Positions 24,889 to 35,031 are shown, counted from the stretch's first letter. The stretch is DNA of 52,083 nt from Nitrospirota bacterium (GCA_015233615.1 JADFXJ010000008.1:4308-56390), one strand, 5' to 3'. The notes: generated from the sequence alone by a model not told the origin. A program made the numbers and translations.

Positions 24889-25392
24889 TTATTTTACCGC
24901 CGCCAGAGCTTTTGCGAAGTCAGGCGAGTTGGTGACCTCCGGAACGATTTCCACGTACTTAACTACGTCATCCTTGCCTATTACAAATATAGAGCGGGTT
25001 AAAAGCCTGAGTTCCTTAATGAGAACGCCGTAAGCGTTGCCGAAAGACGCATCCTTGTAGTCCGAAAGAGTCTTTGCGTTACTGATGTCGGCAACGGAAC
25101 AGAACCTGGCAATTGCAAAAGGCAGGTCCATGCTTATGTTCAATACCACTACGTCGTTACCCAATTTCGCCGCCTCTTCGTTAAATTTTCTCAACTGTGC
25201 GTCGCAAACCGGAGTATCCAGAGACGGAGTCACACTAATCAATTTTACCTTTCCGGCGAAATCTTTTAAAGTCACCGGGGCCAGTCCGTTGTCTACAACC
25301 GTAAAATCGGGAGCCTTATCCCCCGCCTTCACCTCGGGGCCAACCAGTGTCAATCCATTACCCTGAAACGTTACCACACCCTTCCTTTCCAT
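24889..25392 (-). CDS. tpx: Thiol peroxidase (atypical 2-Cys peroxiredoxin)
   Basis: Tpx reduces hydrogen peroxide and alkyl hydroperoxides using thioredoxin. The 167-residue protein has the peroxidatic Cys in TPSLDTPVCD with the preceding Thr/Ser needed for catalysis, and the resolving Cys in IARFCSV about 35 residues on. FTVVDNGLAPVTLKDF is the family's N-terminal strand pattern. AGGAGG lies 6 bases before the ATG. It appears to be a single-gene unit. Confidence 0.96.
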   Translation of the reverse strand: MERKGVVTFQGNGLTLVGPEVKAGDKAPDFTVVDNGLAPVTLKDFAGKVKLISVTPSLDTPVCDAQLRKFNEEAAKLGNDVVVLNISMDLPFAIARFCSVADISNAKTLSDYKDASFGNAYGVLIKELRLLTRSIFVIGKDDVVKYVEIVPEVTNSPDFAKALAAVK

Positions 25393-25549
25393 TGTAACCT
25401 CCTGTTAGTCGATTTAATCCGGACTATTTATTATACTATATACGTCGAAGAATTGGCAACCCAATTCCTGGTCTCCTGGTCAACCAGTCTTGACCGATCA
25501 GTTGCCGGTCGGCCTTTCTCCGCCAGTGCTTATCTGCCTGGTACATCCG

Positions 25550-26224
25550 CTACTCACACTTTTCTATAAGTTCCCTGAAGGAGACCTGCCAGGAAGCCGA
25601 GAGGGCACTCAGTGCGAGTATTTTTTCTAAGGCCGCCCTGTTTTTTCTATCGTGGTGGAAAACGTGATTGGCGTAAGCTACGGTAACGTCGGGGTTGCTC
25701 CTGTCCATAAGGAGCAGCCTTTGCCCCGGCTCCACGATGCCCTCCTGGAGAACTCTGAAGTAAAAACCCGTAAAGCCCGTGTCGACCACCATTTTCAGCA
25801 GGTCGTTACGCCCGTACCTGGCCGCCAGAGTCTTGCACGGCTGGCGGGGTTGGCTCACTTGTAGCGTGGCAGTGCCGAGCTGAAATACGTCTCCTATGCA
25901 CACGTCTCCTTCGGCTATGTTAGCCACGGAGAGATTCTCCCCGAAAGCGGCGACGGGAAGTTTTATTCCCAGAACGTCCTCCCAGTAGGAATAATGCCTG
26001 AGGCAGTAAAGGCAAACGGCTTTATCCTCTCCTCCGTGGTGCTTGAGATCGGCTACGCCGTTGCCTTCGAAACCTTCTTTGCCAAGATGAAGAGGCCTGC
26101 CTACGGGCGCCTTGCAAATGCCGGTAATGCACTCTACACCGTTAAAAATCTCCTTTTTCGGTAAACCTACGCTAAGGTATTGGACTATCCAGTTATCGCC
26201 GTTTTTATCGCTGCTTTCCGACAC
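25550..26224 (-). CDS. MOSC domain protein (YiiM-like)
   Basis: A 224-residue MOSC domain protein with a C-terminal 3-alpha domain, as in YiiM, which handles 6-N-hydroxylaminopurine in E. coli using the molybdenum cofactor. Key regions are FEGNGVADLKHHGGEDKAVCLY, AFGENLSV, and the motif SQPRQPCKTLAARYG with the Cys expected to bind the cofactor. The start is GTG at 26224, with GGAGG 8 bases upstream. Length and motif order are normal. The physiological substrate here is not known. Confidence 0.88.
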   Translation of the reverse strand: MSESSDKNGDNWIVQYLSVGLPKKEIFNGVECITGICKAPVGRPLHLGKEGFEGNGVADLKHHGGEDKAVCLYCLRHYSYWEDVLGIKLPVAAFGENLSVANIAEGDVCIGDVFQLGTATLQVSQPRQPCKTLAARYGRNDLLKMVVDTGFTGFYFRVLQEGIVEPGQRLLLMDRSNPDVTVAYANHVFHHDRKNRAALEKILALSALSASWQVSFRELIEKCE

Positions 26225-26743
26225 GTCTTTATCCTCCGGTTAATCGTCGATTTTATTTTAATTATATTTTAATTATACACCCGGTTATGCCTCAGTTTCT
26301 ACTCCGGTATCGTTGATCGTCACAATTATAATTATTGTATACTTCCTGGTCTACGAAAAACCATGTTCCGAATCCTTGACAAAATTAGGGGGATAGGCAA
26401 CTTTTAGGGAGTGTCAAATTCGTCACATTGCAGAGCCTACAAATTTAAACTTGACACTTTGAGTGGCATTTTGTTTCACATTTTGCTTTCCCTATTGACA
26501 TTTTTACAAGGAAAGTAAAACAATATCGTAGCCTCCGGCTTACAGCGACGTGAGTGATAGATGGAGGCGGTTTTGACCGCCCGTACAGTATTGACAAGTA
26601 ATTGGCGGGTGTCCGGTAAGCATTTTTATATCCTCACAAGGATGTAAAACTTACAAACGAGCCATACGACAAACGAGCTATACGATGATGCTCCCGATGG
26701 TACGCCGGCCGACTCAAAGGATAGAAAAAGGAAATGTAAGGAA
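26225..26743. other. Intergenic region upstream of the diguanylate cyclase
   Basis: 519 bases without a gene, holding the divergent leaders of the MOSC gene and the GGDEF gene. TTGACA boxes occur on the plus strand at 26495-26500 and near 26590, but neither has a good -10 at 17 bases. A perfect 6-bp hairpin, GGCGGT-TTTG-ACCGCC, lies at 26566-26581 with no T-run. A structured leader RNA is possible but I cannot match it to a known class. Confidence 0.4.
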
Positions 26744-29083
26744 ATGTTTAAATCCAAGATATTCAATAAGGTCTTCCTGGTAATCTTTCTGATAGTGGTC
26801 GCCAATTCGATGGCCATATTTATCTTAACCGTACCTCTCGTCAAAAAAACGATATACGACCTCGAGGAAAATTCCGGGAAAACTGTTCTGCAAAATCTCT
26901 ACGATCTTGTAGACAATTCCTACCAGGACATAGAATCGTATAAACAATTGGCTCTGGATGCCCACAAGAGAGAGCTAAAAAATGTTACGTCGGTGGTCGA
27001 TGGTTTCGTAGAGCAAAGAAGAAAGGAAATCGAGGCGGCAGGGGGAGCCGGGGAAAAGGGGAAAGAAAAAATCCTCGAAGACATCAGGCATTTCAAATAC
27101 GGCAACAACGACTATTTCTTTGTCTCCAATTACGATTCGGTGCTGCTTTCGCACCCTGACGAAAAACTCAATAAATCGGACTTTTCCCAGGTCAGAGACA
27201 TTCGCGGAGATCTGATAGTGCCGCCGGGTGTGGATATAGCCCGCAGGATGGGCGAAGGATATACCTCTTATTGGTTTCGCAGGCTTGGTGAAAAGGAGGC
27301 GGTGGAAAAACTCACTTATTCCAGTAACTATAGTAAATGGAAATGGGTCGTCAGCACCGGGGTCTATATCGACGATATAAAAAAAGAGGTGGAGCGAAGA
27401 AAGGCCAATGCTATAGAAAGCCTTGAGCACTCTCTTAACATGTTTCGTATAGGCAGAACCGGCTACATGTATATATTCGATTCGAAGAAAAACATGATAA
27501 TCCATCCAAATAAACAGCTCGAACATGCCAACGTCTCCAACATGCTCGATCCCGCTACGGGCAAACCCCTTTTTGATGAGCTGATGGCCGTGTCGAACCT
27601 GGAAAACAACCGCCTCGAATACAAGTGGGACAAACCCACGGAGCCCGGCCGTTACGTCTACGATAAGATTGCCTGGGTTAAATACCACAAAGGATGGGAC
27701 TGGTACGTTGCCTCATCGGTATACAAGGAGGAACTGGACGAAAGTGCCGAAAAGATAACGCACAGGATATTTACCGTTGCCACTATCGTATTTTTAATAT
27801 CCTCCGCGCTAGGGTACTTTTTTATCAAGAGGCTTATCGGGCCGATAAACACGCTTTCCCATGTGGCGGTCAGGGTAAAGGAAGGGGATTTTGGGCAAAA
27901 GAGCGGGATAGTAGGTAATGACGAGATCTGCACGCTGGCCATGTGCTTTGACGACATGGTGGAAAGAATGAAACTCGACATGGACGGCCTCGACAAAAAC
28001 GTGCTGGAGCGCACCAAAGAACTTGACTTGAAAAACAAGGAGCTTGAAAAATCCCTCGTTCAGCTCAAACATACCGTGTCGTCTCTCGACCACAGCAAGC
28101 TGCAAAACCAATTTCTGAGCGAATTCGTAATGAAGCTGACCAGACATATGGAGGGGGAAAAGATCTGGGAAGTAGCATTATTTTCTCTGATGGCCGCTAC
28201 CGGCTGCCAGGGAGGAGCCATCATGTTAAATGAAGGCAGAAGGCTCAAGATAATCCATGCCCGCGGGTTTGACCCCGAATATCTTCCCGACGACGGTTTC
28301 AGCTCCGAACAGGGGCTTTTAGCGGATGCCTGCTACAGTGACACCATAACGAACATAATCCTGCCCGAAGGCCACCCACTAACGTTTAACGCTATGGCTC
28401 TGGGTACGCAGCCGGCCAGGGTAAGCATCCTGCCGCTGTCGATTAGGGAAAAGGGTAAAGGCATTCTCATACTGGCATGGGTTATCTCCGGGGAGTCCCG
28501 TCTTACCGAAGAAACTTTATTAGCGGCAAGCGGAGCGTTATCCGTAGTAATAGACAATATCCAGATGTTGAACAAGTTTAAAAACATGGCGGCTTTCGAC
28601 GAATTGACGGGTATGTACAACCGGCGGTTCGGCATGGCAAGACTCGAAGAAGAGGAGGCCCGCCATTTGAGGGAAGGTAAAAAGTTTTCCATCTCAATGA
28701 TAGATATCGACCACTTCAAGAAAGTAAACGACACGTACGGACATCAGGCTGGCGACGAAGTGTTAAAACGCTTTTCGAAATTGATCCACAAGGAAAAGAG
28801 GGGTGAAGACATCGTGATAAGGTACGGCGGCGAGGAGGTAATTTTATTGCTTATAGGGGCTTCGGCTCCGGACGCCGTCACAATTATGGAACGTATCAGA
28901 ACCGTTTGCGCCTCAACGCCCGTTCTATGGAACGACACAAAGATTGCGGTAACTTTCAGTGCGGGCATTGCCGGCTACCGGGAGGACCAAACGCAACCCG
29001 ACAGTATAGAAAACCTTGTTAAGCGGGCGGACGAGCGCCTCTACCTCGCCAAACAAGGCGGCCGCAACAGAATCGAGTTGTAG
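26744..29083 (+). CDS. Membrane diguanylate cyclase: Cache - HAMP - GAF - GGDEF
   Basis: A 779-residue sensor enzyme that makes cyclic di-GMP. A first membrane helix (about 9-31) and second (about 343-363) enclose a periplasmic region with two Cache-like halves (DYFFVSNYDSVLLSHPDEK and TGYMYIFDSKKNMIIHPNK). A HAMP linker (IGPINTLSHVAVRVKEGDFG) and coiled coil follow, then a GAF-like domain (about 470-610) and the GGDEF domain (620-779). The active-site loop is RYGGEEV, a variant still compatible with catalysis. The product-inhibition I-site RxxD is present as RGED, five residues before it. AAGGA precedes the ATG. The glycogen phosphorylase gene starts only 27 bases after its stop, so the two are likely one operon. 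Confidence 0.92.
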   Translation: MFKSKIFNKVFLVIFLIVVANSMAIFILTVPLVKKTIYDLEENSGKTVLQNLYDLVDNSYQDIESYKQLALDAHKRELKNVTSVVDGFVEQRRKEIEAAGGAGEKGKEKILEDIRHFKYGNNDYFFVSNYDSVLLSHPDEKLNKSDFSQVRDIRGDLIVPPGVDIARRMGEGYTSYWFRRLGEKEAVEKLTYSSNYSKWKWVVSTGVYIDDIKKEVERRKANAIESLEHSLNMFRIGRTGYMYIFDSKKNMIIHPNKQLEHANVSNMLDPATGKPLFDELMAVSNLENNRLEYKWDKPTEPGRYVYDKIAWVKYHKGWDWYVASSVYKEELDESAEKITHRIFTVATIVFLISSALGYFFIKRLIGPINTLSHVAVRVKEGDFGQKSGIVGNDEICTLAMCFDDMVERMKLDMDGLDKNVLERTKELDLKNKELEKSLVQLKHTVSSLDHSKLQNQFLSEFVMKLTRHMEGEKIWEVALFSLMAATGCQGGAIMLNEGRRLKIIHARGFDPEYLPDDGFSSEQGLLADACYSDTITNIILPEGHPLTFNAMALGTQPARVSILPLSIREKGKGILILAWVISGESRLTEETLLAASGALSVVIDNIQMLNKFKNMAAFDELTGMYNRRFGMARLEEEEARHLREGKKFSISMIDIDHFKKVNDTYGHQAGDEVLKRFSKLIHKEKRGEDIVIRYGGEEVILLLIGASAPDAVTIMERIRTVCASTPVLWNDTKIAVTFSAGIAGYREDQTQPDSIENLVKRADERLYLAKQGGRNRIEL

Positions 29084-29110
29084 AAAGATAAACCGGGAGG
29101 TTATAAAGAT

Positions 29111-31606
29111 ATGACGGAAACAAGCCATCTGCTAAAGATCGAGCAGGGAAGGGATGCTCTGTACTCCGACGACGTACAGTCGTTAAAAGCGTCGTTTTTG
29201 AACCACCTCAAGTATTCTTTAGTGAAGGACGGTTATTCGGCCACCAAGAGAGACCTTTACAAGTGCGTTGCTCTTACCGTGCGTGACCGCCTCGTACAGA
29301 GGTGGCTGAAGACTCAGCAGGACTATTACAAGGTTGACGCTAAAAGGGTCTACTACCTGTCTCTGGAATTTCTCATCGGCAGGTCTTTAGGCAACGCACT
29401 CGAAAGCCTTGGACTTTACGAGACCATGGAGAGGGCCGTAGAGGAACTGGGCTTTGACCTTAGAGACCTGTCCGAGCGCGAGTGGGACGCAGGCCTTGGC
29501 AACGGCGGCCTCGGTAGGCTTGCCGCCTGTTTCATGGACTCTCTCGCTACCCTGGGCATTCCCGCCTACGGTTACGGCATACGCTACGAGTACGGCATTT
29601 TCTTTCAAAGGCTGCGGGATGGCTACCAGGTAGAGACGCCGGACAACTGGCTCCGCTACGGTAACCCCTGGGAAATAGAGCGCCACGAAATTCTCTTCGT
29701 AGTAAAGTTTTACGGCCGCGTAGACGAGTACCTGGACTCCAATGGAAACCTTCGCCACAACTGGGTCGATACCCAGGACGTAGTAGCCATAGCCTACGAC
29801 ACACCCATCCCCGGTTACCGCAACGACAGGGTCAACGACCTGCGCCTGTGGGCGGCCAAGTCCACCCGTGAGTTCGACCTCGGCTACTTCCAGCACGGCG
29901 ATTACGAAAAAGCCGTCGCCGACAAGGTGCTCACCGAAACCATCTCCAAGGTTCTCTACCCCGACGACAACGCCTACCAGGGCAAGGAACTTCGCCTCAG
30001 ACAGGAGTACTTCTTTGTTTCGGCCACGCTCAAGGACATCATTCGCCGTTACAAAAAGCACCGCAACGATAGTTTCGGCGAATTCGCCGAAAAGGTGGCC
30101 ATACAGTTGAACGACACCCATCCGGCCATAGCCATAGCGGAGTTGATGAGAATATTCCTGGACGAAGAACTCCTGGAGTGGGATACGGCCTGGGGGATAG
30201 TGGAAAAGACATTTGCTTACACAAACCACACCATACTGCCGGAGGCGCTGGAAAAGTGGCCCGTAGCGCTTCTGGGCCAGGTTCTGCCGAGGCATCTGCA
30301 GATAATTTACGAGATAAATCGGCGGTTTCTGGGTCTTGTGGCATCTCTGTATCCGGATGACGTTGACAGGCTTCGCCGCATGTCTTTAATCGAGGAGGGG
30401 GACGAAAAGAAGGTCAGCATGGCCAACCTCGCCATAGTGGGCAGCCACTCGATAAACGGCGTGAGCGCCCTGCACTCGGAAATCCTGAAAGAGGATCTTT
30501 TTAGAGACTTTTATGACGTATGGCCCCAAAAGTTCAACAACAAGACAAACGGCGTCACCCAACGCCGTTTCCTGAAACTCTGCAACCCCAGCCTCTCCAG
30601 GTTGATTTCCGAATATATCGGAGAGGCCTGGGTTACCGACCTTTCCGAAATAAGAAAGCTGACCACCTTAGTGGACGACACCGGGTTTCTGAAACGGTGG
30701 TACGAGATAAAGCTCGAAAATAAACGTTTCCTGGCCAAGTGCATAAAAGAGCACGAAGACGTAGAGGTGAACCCCGTTTCACTGTTCGATTGCCAGCTTA
30801 AACGTATTCACGAGTACAAACGGCAGCTCTTAAACGCCATGCACGTGATTTACCTGTATAACAGGATAAAGGAAAACCCATCAGTATCAGCCGAACCGCG
30901 TACCGTGATATTCGCCGGCAAGGCCGCTCCGGGTTACTACATGGCCAAACTTATTATCAAGCTCATCAACTCGATAGCCCAAAAGGTCAACGGCGACCCC
31001 GACGTGGGCGACAAGCTTAAGGTGGTCTTCATCGAAAACTATTCCGTTACCATATCCGAACATCTCTTGCCCGCCTCCGAACTTTCCGAACAGATATCTA
31101 CCGCGGGTACCGAGGCCTCCGGCACGGGCAACATGAAGTTCGCCCTCAACGGCGCCATCACTATCGGCACACTGGACGGCGCCAACATAGAGATAAGGCA
31201 GGAGGTCGGCGAATCGAATTTCTTCGACTTCGGCCTCAAGAAAGAAGAGGTTATCGACTTAAAACATAAGGGCTACAACCCTCGTGCTTATTACGAAGGC
31301 GACCCTTACCTGAGGGAAGTTCTCGACATGATAAGCCGCGGCGATTTCTCCCCCGGCGACCCCACCCTGTTCCATCCGATTATAGGGTCCGTCCTGGACC
31401 ACGGGGACACTTACTTGGTGCTGGCCGACTTTGATTCCTACGTAAAGTGCCAGCAGCGCGTAAGCGACACCCACAGGGACTGGAAAAAATGGGCGAAGAT
31501 GTCCATCATGAACACCGCCGGTATGGGTTACTTCTCAAGCGACAGGACTATCCGGGAATACGCCGAGGACATATGGAACGTAACTCCCCTGAAAAAGACG
31601 TTCTAA
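29111..31606 (+). CDS. glgP: Glycogen/alpha-glucan phosphorylase
   Basis: GlgP splits alpha-1,4-glucans with phosphate, releasing glucose 1-phosphate. The 831-residue protein is full length. It has YYLSLEFLIGRSLGNAL, GLGNGGLGRLAACFMDS, GYGIRYEYG, a PAIAIAELMR region and the pyridoxal-phosphate Lys in EASGTGNMKFALNGAITIG. GGGAGG precedes the ATG. Its position directly behind a cyclic di-GMP synthase suggests storage-glycogen use is linked to that signal or simply cotranscribed; this is inference. A strong hairpin at 31635-31666 ends the unit. Confidence 0.97.
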   Translation: MTETSHLLKIEQGRDALYSDDVQSLKASFLNHLKYSLVKDGYSATKRDLYKCVALTVRDRLVQRWLKTQQDYYKVDAKRVYYLSLEFLIGRSLGNALESLGLYETMERAVEELGFDLRDLSEREWDAGLGNGGLGRLAACFMDSLATLGIPAYGYGIRYEYGIFFQRLRDGYQVETPDNWLRYGNPWEIERHEILFVVKFYGRVDEYLDSNGNLRHNWVDTQDVVAIAYDTPIPGYRNDRVNDLRLWAAKSTREFDLGYFQHGDYEKAVADKVLTETISKVLYPDDNAYQGKELRLRQEYFFVSATLKDIIRRYKKHRNDSFGEFAEKVAIQLNDTHPAIAIAELMRIFLDEELLEWDTAWGIVEKTFAYTNHTILPEALEKWPVALLGQVLPRHLQIIYEINRRFLGLVASLYPDDVDRLRRMSLIEEGDEKKVSMANLAIVGSHSINGVSALHSEILKEDLFRDFYDVWPQKFNNKTNGVTQRRFLKLCNPSLSRLISEYIGEAWVTDLSEIRKLTTLVDDTGFLKRWYEIKLENKRFLAKCIKEHEDVEVNPVSLFDCQLKRIHEYKRQLLNAMHVIYLYNRIKENPSVSAEPRTVIFAGKAAPGYYMAKLIIKLINSIAQKVNGDPDVGDKLKVVFIENYSVTISEHLLPASELSEQISTAGTEASGTGNMKFALNGAITIGTLDGANIEIRQEVGESNFFDFGLKKEEVIDLKHKGYNPRAYYEGDPYLREVLDMISRGDFSPGDPTLFHPIIGSVLDHGDTYLVLADFDSYVKCQQRVSDTHRDWKKWAKMSIMNTAGMGYFSSDRTIREYAEDIWNVTPLKKTF

Positions 31607-31634
31607 TCAAATCCGGCAGGCGTTGGGAGGCGGG

Positions 31635-31666
31635 GAAACCTTACGAAGGAAATGCCGTAAGGTTTC
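31635..31666. terminator. Bidirectional hairpin terminator between convergent genes
   Basis: GAAACCTTACG (31635-31645) and CGTAAGGTTTC (31656-31666) form a perfect 11-bp stem around a 10-base loop. It lies between the stops of glgP (plus) and the ABC substrate-binding gene (minus). The downstream T-run is weak on both strands, so the stem is the main evidence. Confidence 0.55.
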
Positions 31667-31672
31667 ACTCCT

Positions 31673-32647
31673 TCAGTTTCTTTTAGTCAAATCGAGCTTC
31701 AGAGTGTCCCTGTTTTTGAAACTCTCGGCAATGACGAGACTCATCTTAGCGACGACAATCTTATTTATCATCACCGTGGCGTAGTTGGATTCGTTGATAA
31801 GGTTGTCCGGTTGAGAGCCGCTACGTACCATTATACTGGCTAACTCACCGGCCTGGATGCCAACGTCGGCAGGCGCAGTCGTAATTACCAGGGACGCCCC
31901 CAGATCCAGATGCTTATCGGTGAAGGAAAAAACGGGGACATTGTATTTGATCGAATAAAGCATAATATATTCAATAAGTTCCGGGGACGTCATTAATGCG
32001 TCCGGAATCAGCCAGAGTGCGTCAATATTTCCATCCATCTTGTCTACGGCCGATATCAAGTCTCTGCTATTATGGAATTTCCCCTCGGTTAGAGTGATTC
32101 CTAATGACGATGCTCTGCTTAAGACACCGTTCATGGTAGCTGTGCCGATAGAATCCTTGGGATTATACATAACGCCGAGCCTCTTTACCGACGTGAATAT
32201 TTTAGCAATGGTACTTAGTTGTTTTTCGAAAGGTATATGAGTGGTCACCCCGATTACGTTTTTCTTGTCGTCTACTAATGGCTTAGGGTCATGGACCATC
32301 GTATATATTATGGGTAAATCGTTTATAGAGCTTAGATATTTGAGTGCCTTTTCACCTATTGCAAATACAATCCTGGGTTTCAGGTCATATATCTCGTCTA
32401 TCGTCTGTTTTCCATACAAATCCAAAGGGATAATCTTTTTGACGTTACAGTTACATGAACTTTTAAAACCGGCGATAACGTCCTCATACGTTTTAAAGGC
32501 GCTGCTTTCGACGACTACAACGTCGTATCTCTCAAAGGAGTGGACACGCCGGGCGAAAAGAAGCATAATCAACATGGTCATGGTCAATGAAACAAGCACC
32601 ACGCTTTTTTTACGTCTCTTTGCAATAATAGTTAAAATAGCATTCAT
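31673..32647 (-). CDS. ABC transporter substrate-binding protein (ABC_sub_bind family)
   Basis: A 324-residue exported binding protein of the ABC_sub_bind (PF04392-type) family. After a signal anchor (LVSLTMTMLIMLLFARRVHS) come two alpha/beta lobes with KPRIVFAIGEKALKYLSS, DLPIIYTMVHDPKPL, VIGVTTHIPFEKQLSTI, LGVMYNPKD and DALWLIPDALMTS. The start at 32647 (MNAILTIIAKRRKKS) gives a normal signal peptide; the open frame runs 41 codons further up with no ribosome-binding site. No permease or ATPase gene is adjacent. The gene for a TonB receptor ends 146 bases upstream in the same direction, so the pair may import one ligand, which cannot be identified from sequence. Confidence 0.85.
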   Translation of the reverse strand: MNAILTIIAKRRKKSVVLVSLTMTMLIMLLFARRVHSFERYDVVVVESSAFKTYEDVIAGFKSSCNCNVKKIIPLDLYGKQTIDEIYDLKPRIVFAIGEKALKYLSSINDLPIIYTMVHDPKPLVDDKKNVIGVTTHIPFEKQLSTIAKIFTSVKRLGVMYNPKDSIGTATMNGVLSRASSLGITLTEGKFHNSRDLISAVDKMDGNIDALWLIPDALMTSPELIEYIMLYSIKYNVPVFSFTDKHLDLGASLVITTAPADVGIQAGELASIMVRSGSQPDNLINESNYATVMINKIVVAKMSLVIAESFKNRDTLKLDLTKRN

Positions 32648-32793
32648 AATCTTATAAGTATAACTAATAAGGTTAACTTCTGTACAGATATTTACAATAG
32701 TTTCCCGTTTTTTTTGGCACTGTATGCCCGGTTTAAGGGACGACGGCAAGTTAAACCGCTGAAAGGACACGGTTAAACACGGCCGTGGTAGAA

Positions 32794-34722
32794 CTAGAAA
32801 TTAAACCTGAGTCCTCCTTCGACCCATCTTCGGGCGTTTGGGTTTGCGAAGTATTGTGAGGCGTTGAAAATATTGTGCCCCGTAAGAAAGGCTTCGGCAC
32901 TTTTGCGTTTATTTTCATAAAACCTCTTTACCACGTTCAGGTTAAAAACAAAAGATCTGTCGGCATAGGGAGCAATGGAGGGTATATTGTCCCAGACCAT
33001 GTAATGGCCGTACAAATACGCCATGAGGGTGTCTTGTTTATATCGCAAACCTACGTCTATGGTGTGTCTTATGGTTTCGTACAAGCGAGTGTGGGCTAAC
33101 ATGTCTTCCCCGTCGATTAAAGCGTATCCCGCGTTAAGCGATAAGTTATATACGGGAAAGGTTTCCACCTCCACTTCCAGTCCCTGCCTTTTTAACTTAT
33201 TGTGGTTGACGTACGAATATAAGAGAGGTTGGGTACTGATGTTTGAAAAAGAGAGGCCGTCGGCGACGTCGTGTCTGAAAACGTCCATCTTAAGCCAGGC
33301 GTACTTCAATAACGTAGTTTCTATCCCTGCCTGGTAAGACGTCACCTTTTCGCTTTTCAGGCCCGGATTGGGAGCATAGCTCAAACCGGTACCGTAAACG
33401 TCGAGGAGAGGAGGAACGTTGAACCCCCTGGCCGTGGTTACCCTGAAGGTAAAGTCTTCGACGGGATTATAAGCTATGCCGAGACTCGGGCTAAAAAAGC
33501 TGCCGCCCGGGGTTACCCTGTCGAATCTCAGGCCGGGAGTTATGTAAACGTTTTTAATGAGACTAATCGTGTCATTGGCAAAAAGGGCCGATTTCTTTTC
33601 ACTTTTATTACCATCGAAACTGTTAGTGTTAAGTTCGCCGGCGTCGTATTCGCCGCCTAATATTACGGTATGGCCTTCAGGGGTCCAGGTAAGGGTGGCG
33701 GTCGCTCCTTCACTATTGTCTTTAAACGTTTCTTGTATGGCTAAAGCGCCGCTTTTCAACAGATAATACTCATCGCCGAAGAACTGGTTGTTGTATCTAC
33801 CGCCTAAGGAAAGAGTCAATTGATCCGTTATCGAGCCGGCAAGGGTTATAGTTGTAAACAAGCTATGGTCCCTGGCGTTACCGGTAATGCCGCGTGTGGG
33901 ATAGTTCCCGACACCCTTTTCGGCGTTATAGTACCCCAGTGAGTAGGTGACGTTGATTTTATCCGTTAAGTCCAGTTTTTCCTTAGTGTAGAAGGAATTG
34001 CCGCTATAAGCGGATTTAGGGAAAAAGCCGTTGGAATCCAGATGGCCGCCGTAAACGTAATATTCGAAGTTAGAGATCTTGCCGCCAGCGTCGGCCCTGT
34101 AATCGCCAGAGTTTCTTTCACCGTAAGAGGCCATAAGAGTGCCGCCGGCCTGAGTCGAGGGATAACCCGATTTCGTAACGATATTGATAACGCCGCCAAG
34201 AGATGAACCCCATGATGATGAAGCAGGGCCCTTGATTATCTCTATCCTGTCGATATTTTGAACCGGCATGTCTCCAAACTGGGTAAAGCCAGATCCCAGG
34301 AGGTTCATAGTAACGCCGTCTATGATTACCCGCACGTGTCTGTTATCCGATCCCTGCACGCTTATTCCCGAATAGTTACCGAAGGGCTGCCTCAAAGTCA
34401 CCTGTACACCGGTTACGGCGTTTAAAGCCTCCGCTACGGTGTGGGCGTTCATCTGCCTTATCATGTCCGACGTAATGACCGTCATATTCTCGGCAACCTG
34501 GGCTACCGGCTTAAGATATCTTGTCGGAGTTATAACCGTAGCGTCTTTGCCGTAGTACATGGTGAGCATCAGTGCTTCGTTGTCGTTAAGTGCTAGCACC
34601 TGCTCTTCGCTCTCGTTACTTGAGAGCATCTGTTCTTCGTTGTCGCCGCCTGCAAAAAGGTAACAGGGAAACGATAAAAGCATAATGACTACCATTGCCA
34701 AATAAACTATTGCAGACAACAT
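32794..34722 (-). CDS. TonB-dependent outer-membrane receptor
   Basis: A 642-residue receptor with a signal peptide, a plug domain and a 22-strand-type barrel ending in the expected aromatic, RWVEGGLRFNF. The plug has VTSDMIRQMNAHTVAEALNAVTGV, VRVIIDGVTMN and DRIEIIKGPASSSWGSSLGGVINIVTKSG. The ATG at 34722 has AGGAGG about 6 bases upstream; an in-frame ATG at 34770 lacks this. After the signal the N-terminus carries a low-complexity repeat (EEQMLSSNESEEQVLALND) before the TonB-box region. It resembles vitamin B12/siderophore receptors, but the ligand is unknown. The next gene downstream is a periplasmic binding protein. Confidence 0.93.
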   Translation of the reverse strand: MLSAIVYLAMVVIMLLSFPCYLFAGGDNEEQMLSSNESEEQVLALNDNEALMLTMYYGKDATVITPTRYLKPVAQVAENMTVITSDMIRQMNAHTVAEALNAVTGVQVTLRQPFGNYSGISVQGSDNRHVRVIIDGVTMNLLGSGFTQFGDMPVQNIDRIEIIKGPASSSWGSSLGGVINIVTKSGYPSTQAGGTLMASYGERNSGDYRADAGGKISNFEYYVYGGHLDSNGFFPKSAYSGNSFYTKEKLDLTDKINVTYSLGYYNAEKGVGNYPTRGITGNARDHSLFTTITLAGSITDQLTLSLGGRYNNQFFGDEYYLLKSGALAIQETFKDNSEGATATLTWTPEGHTVILGGEYDAGELNTNSFDGNKSEKKSALFANDTISLIKNVYITPGLRFDRVTPGGSFFSPSLGIAYNPVEDFTFRVTTARGFNVPPLLDVYGTGLSYAPNPGLKSEKVTSYQAGIETTLLKYAWLKMDVFRHDVADGLSFSNISTQPLLYSYVNHNKLKRQGLEVEVETFPVYNLSLNAGYALIDGEDMLAHTRLYETIRHTIDVGLRYKQDTLMAYLYGHYMVWDNIPSIAPYADRSFVFNLNVVKRFYENKRKSAEAFLTGHNIFNASQYFANPNARRWVEGGLRFNF

Positions 34723-35031
34723 AATCAACCTCCTATAAACAGGAATGCGCCTCTTTAATCTTTTCACCACCCCAATCTGGCGATTCCTCTACCAAACACA
34801 TAAATCACAAATCCGGTATTCCAACGCAGAATTCAGTCGATGTCCCGGCTCTCTAATACTATCATATTGTAAGCTGTTTGTATACTGATTTCTTAAAATG
34901 CGCGATACTAGACAAAGATGATAACTATATCTTTACATGTTAGTTGTAATTAGTATATAATTATATAACAGGGGTTATTGGTTTGGACGTTGTCAAAGGT
35001 GGCACTACGGAGATAATACAGGAGATGATAA
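34723..35031. other. Intergenic region before the small membrane ORF
   Basis: 309 bases, AT-rich towards its right end. It contains the TonB-receptor leader (minus) and the leader of the small plus-strand ORF. Promoter-like AT-rich stretches occur near 34940-34970 but I cannot assign boxes with confidence. A 64-codon open frame at 34983-35177 overlaps the ORF at 35032 in another frame and looks spurious. Confidence 0.4.

Noticed and set aside
26521-26581. Possible cyclic di-GMP (GEMM-I) riboswitch before the diguanylate cyclase gene, from AGCCTCCGGCTTACAG and a hairpin
   Set aside because: The GCAAA-type tetraloop receptor and the core pairing pattern are not present, and the match is short; insufficient for a call.
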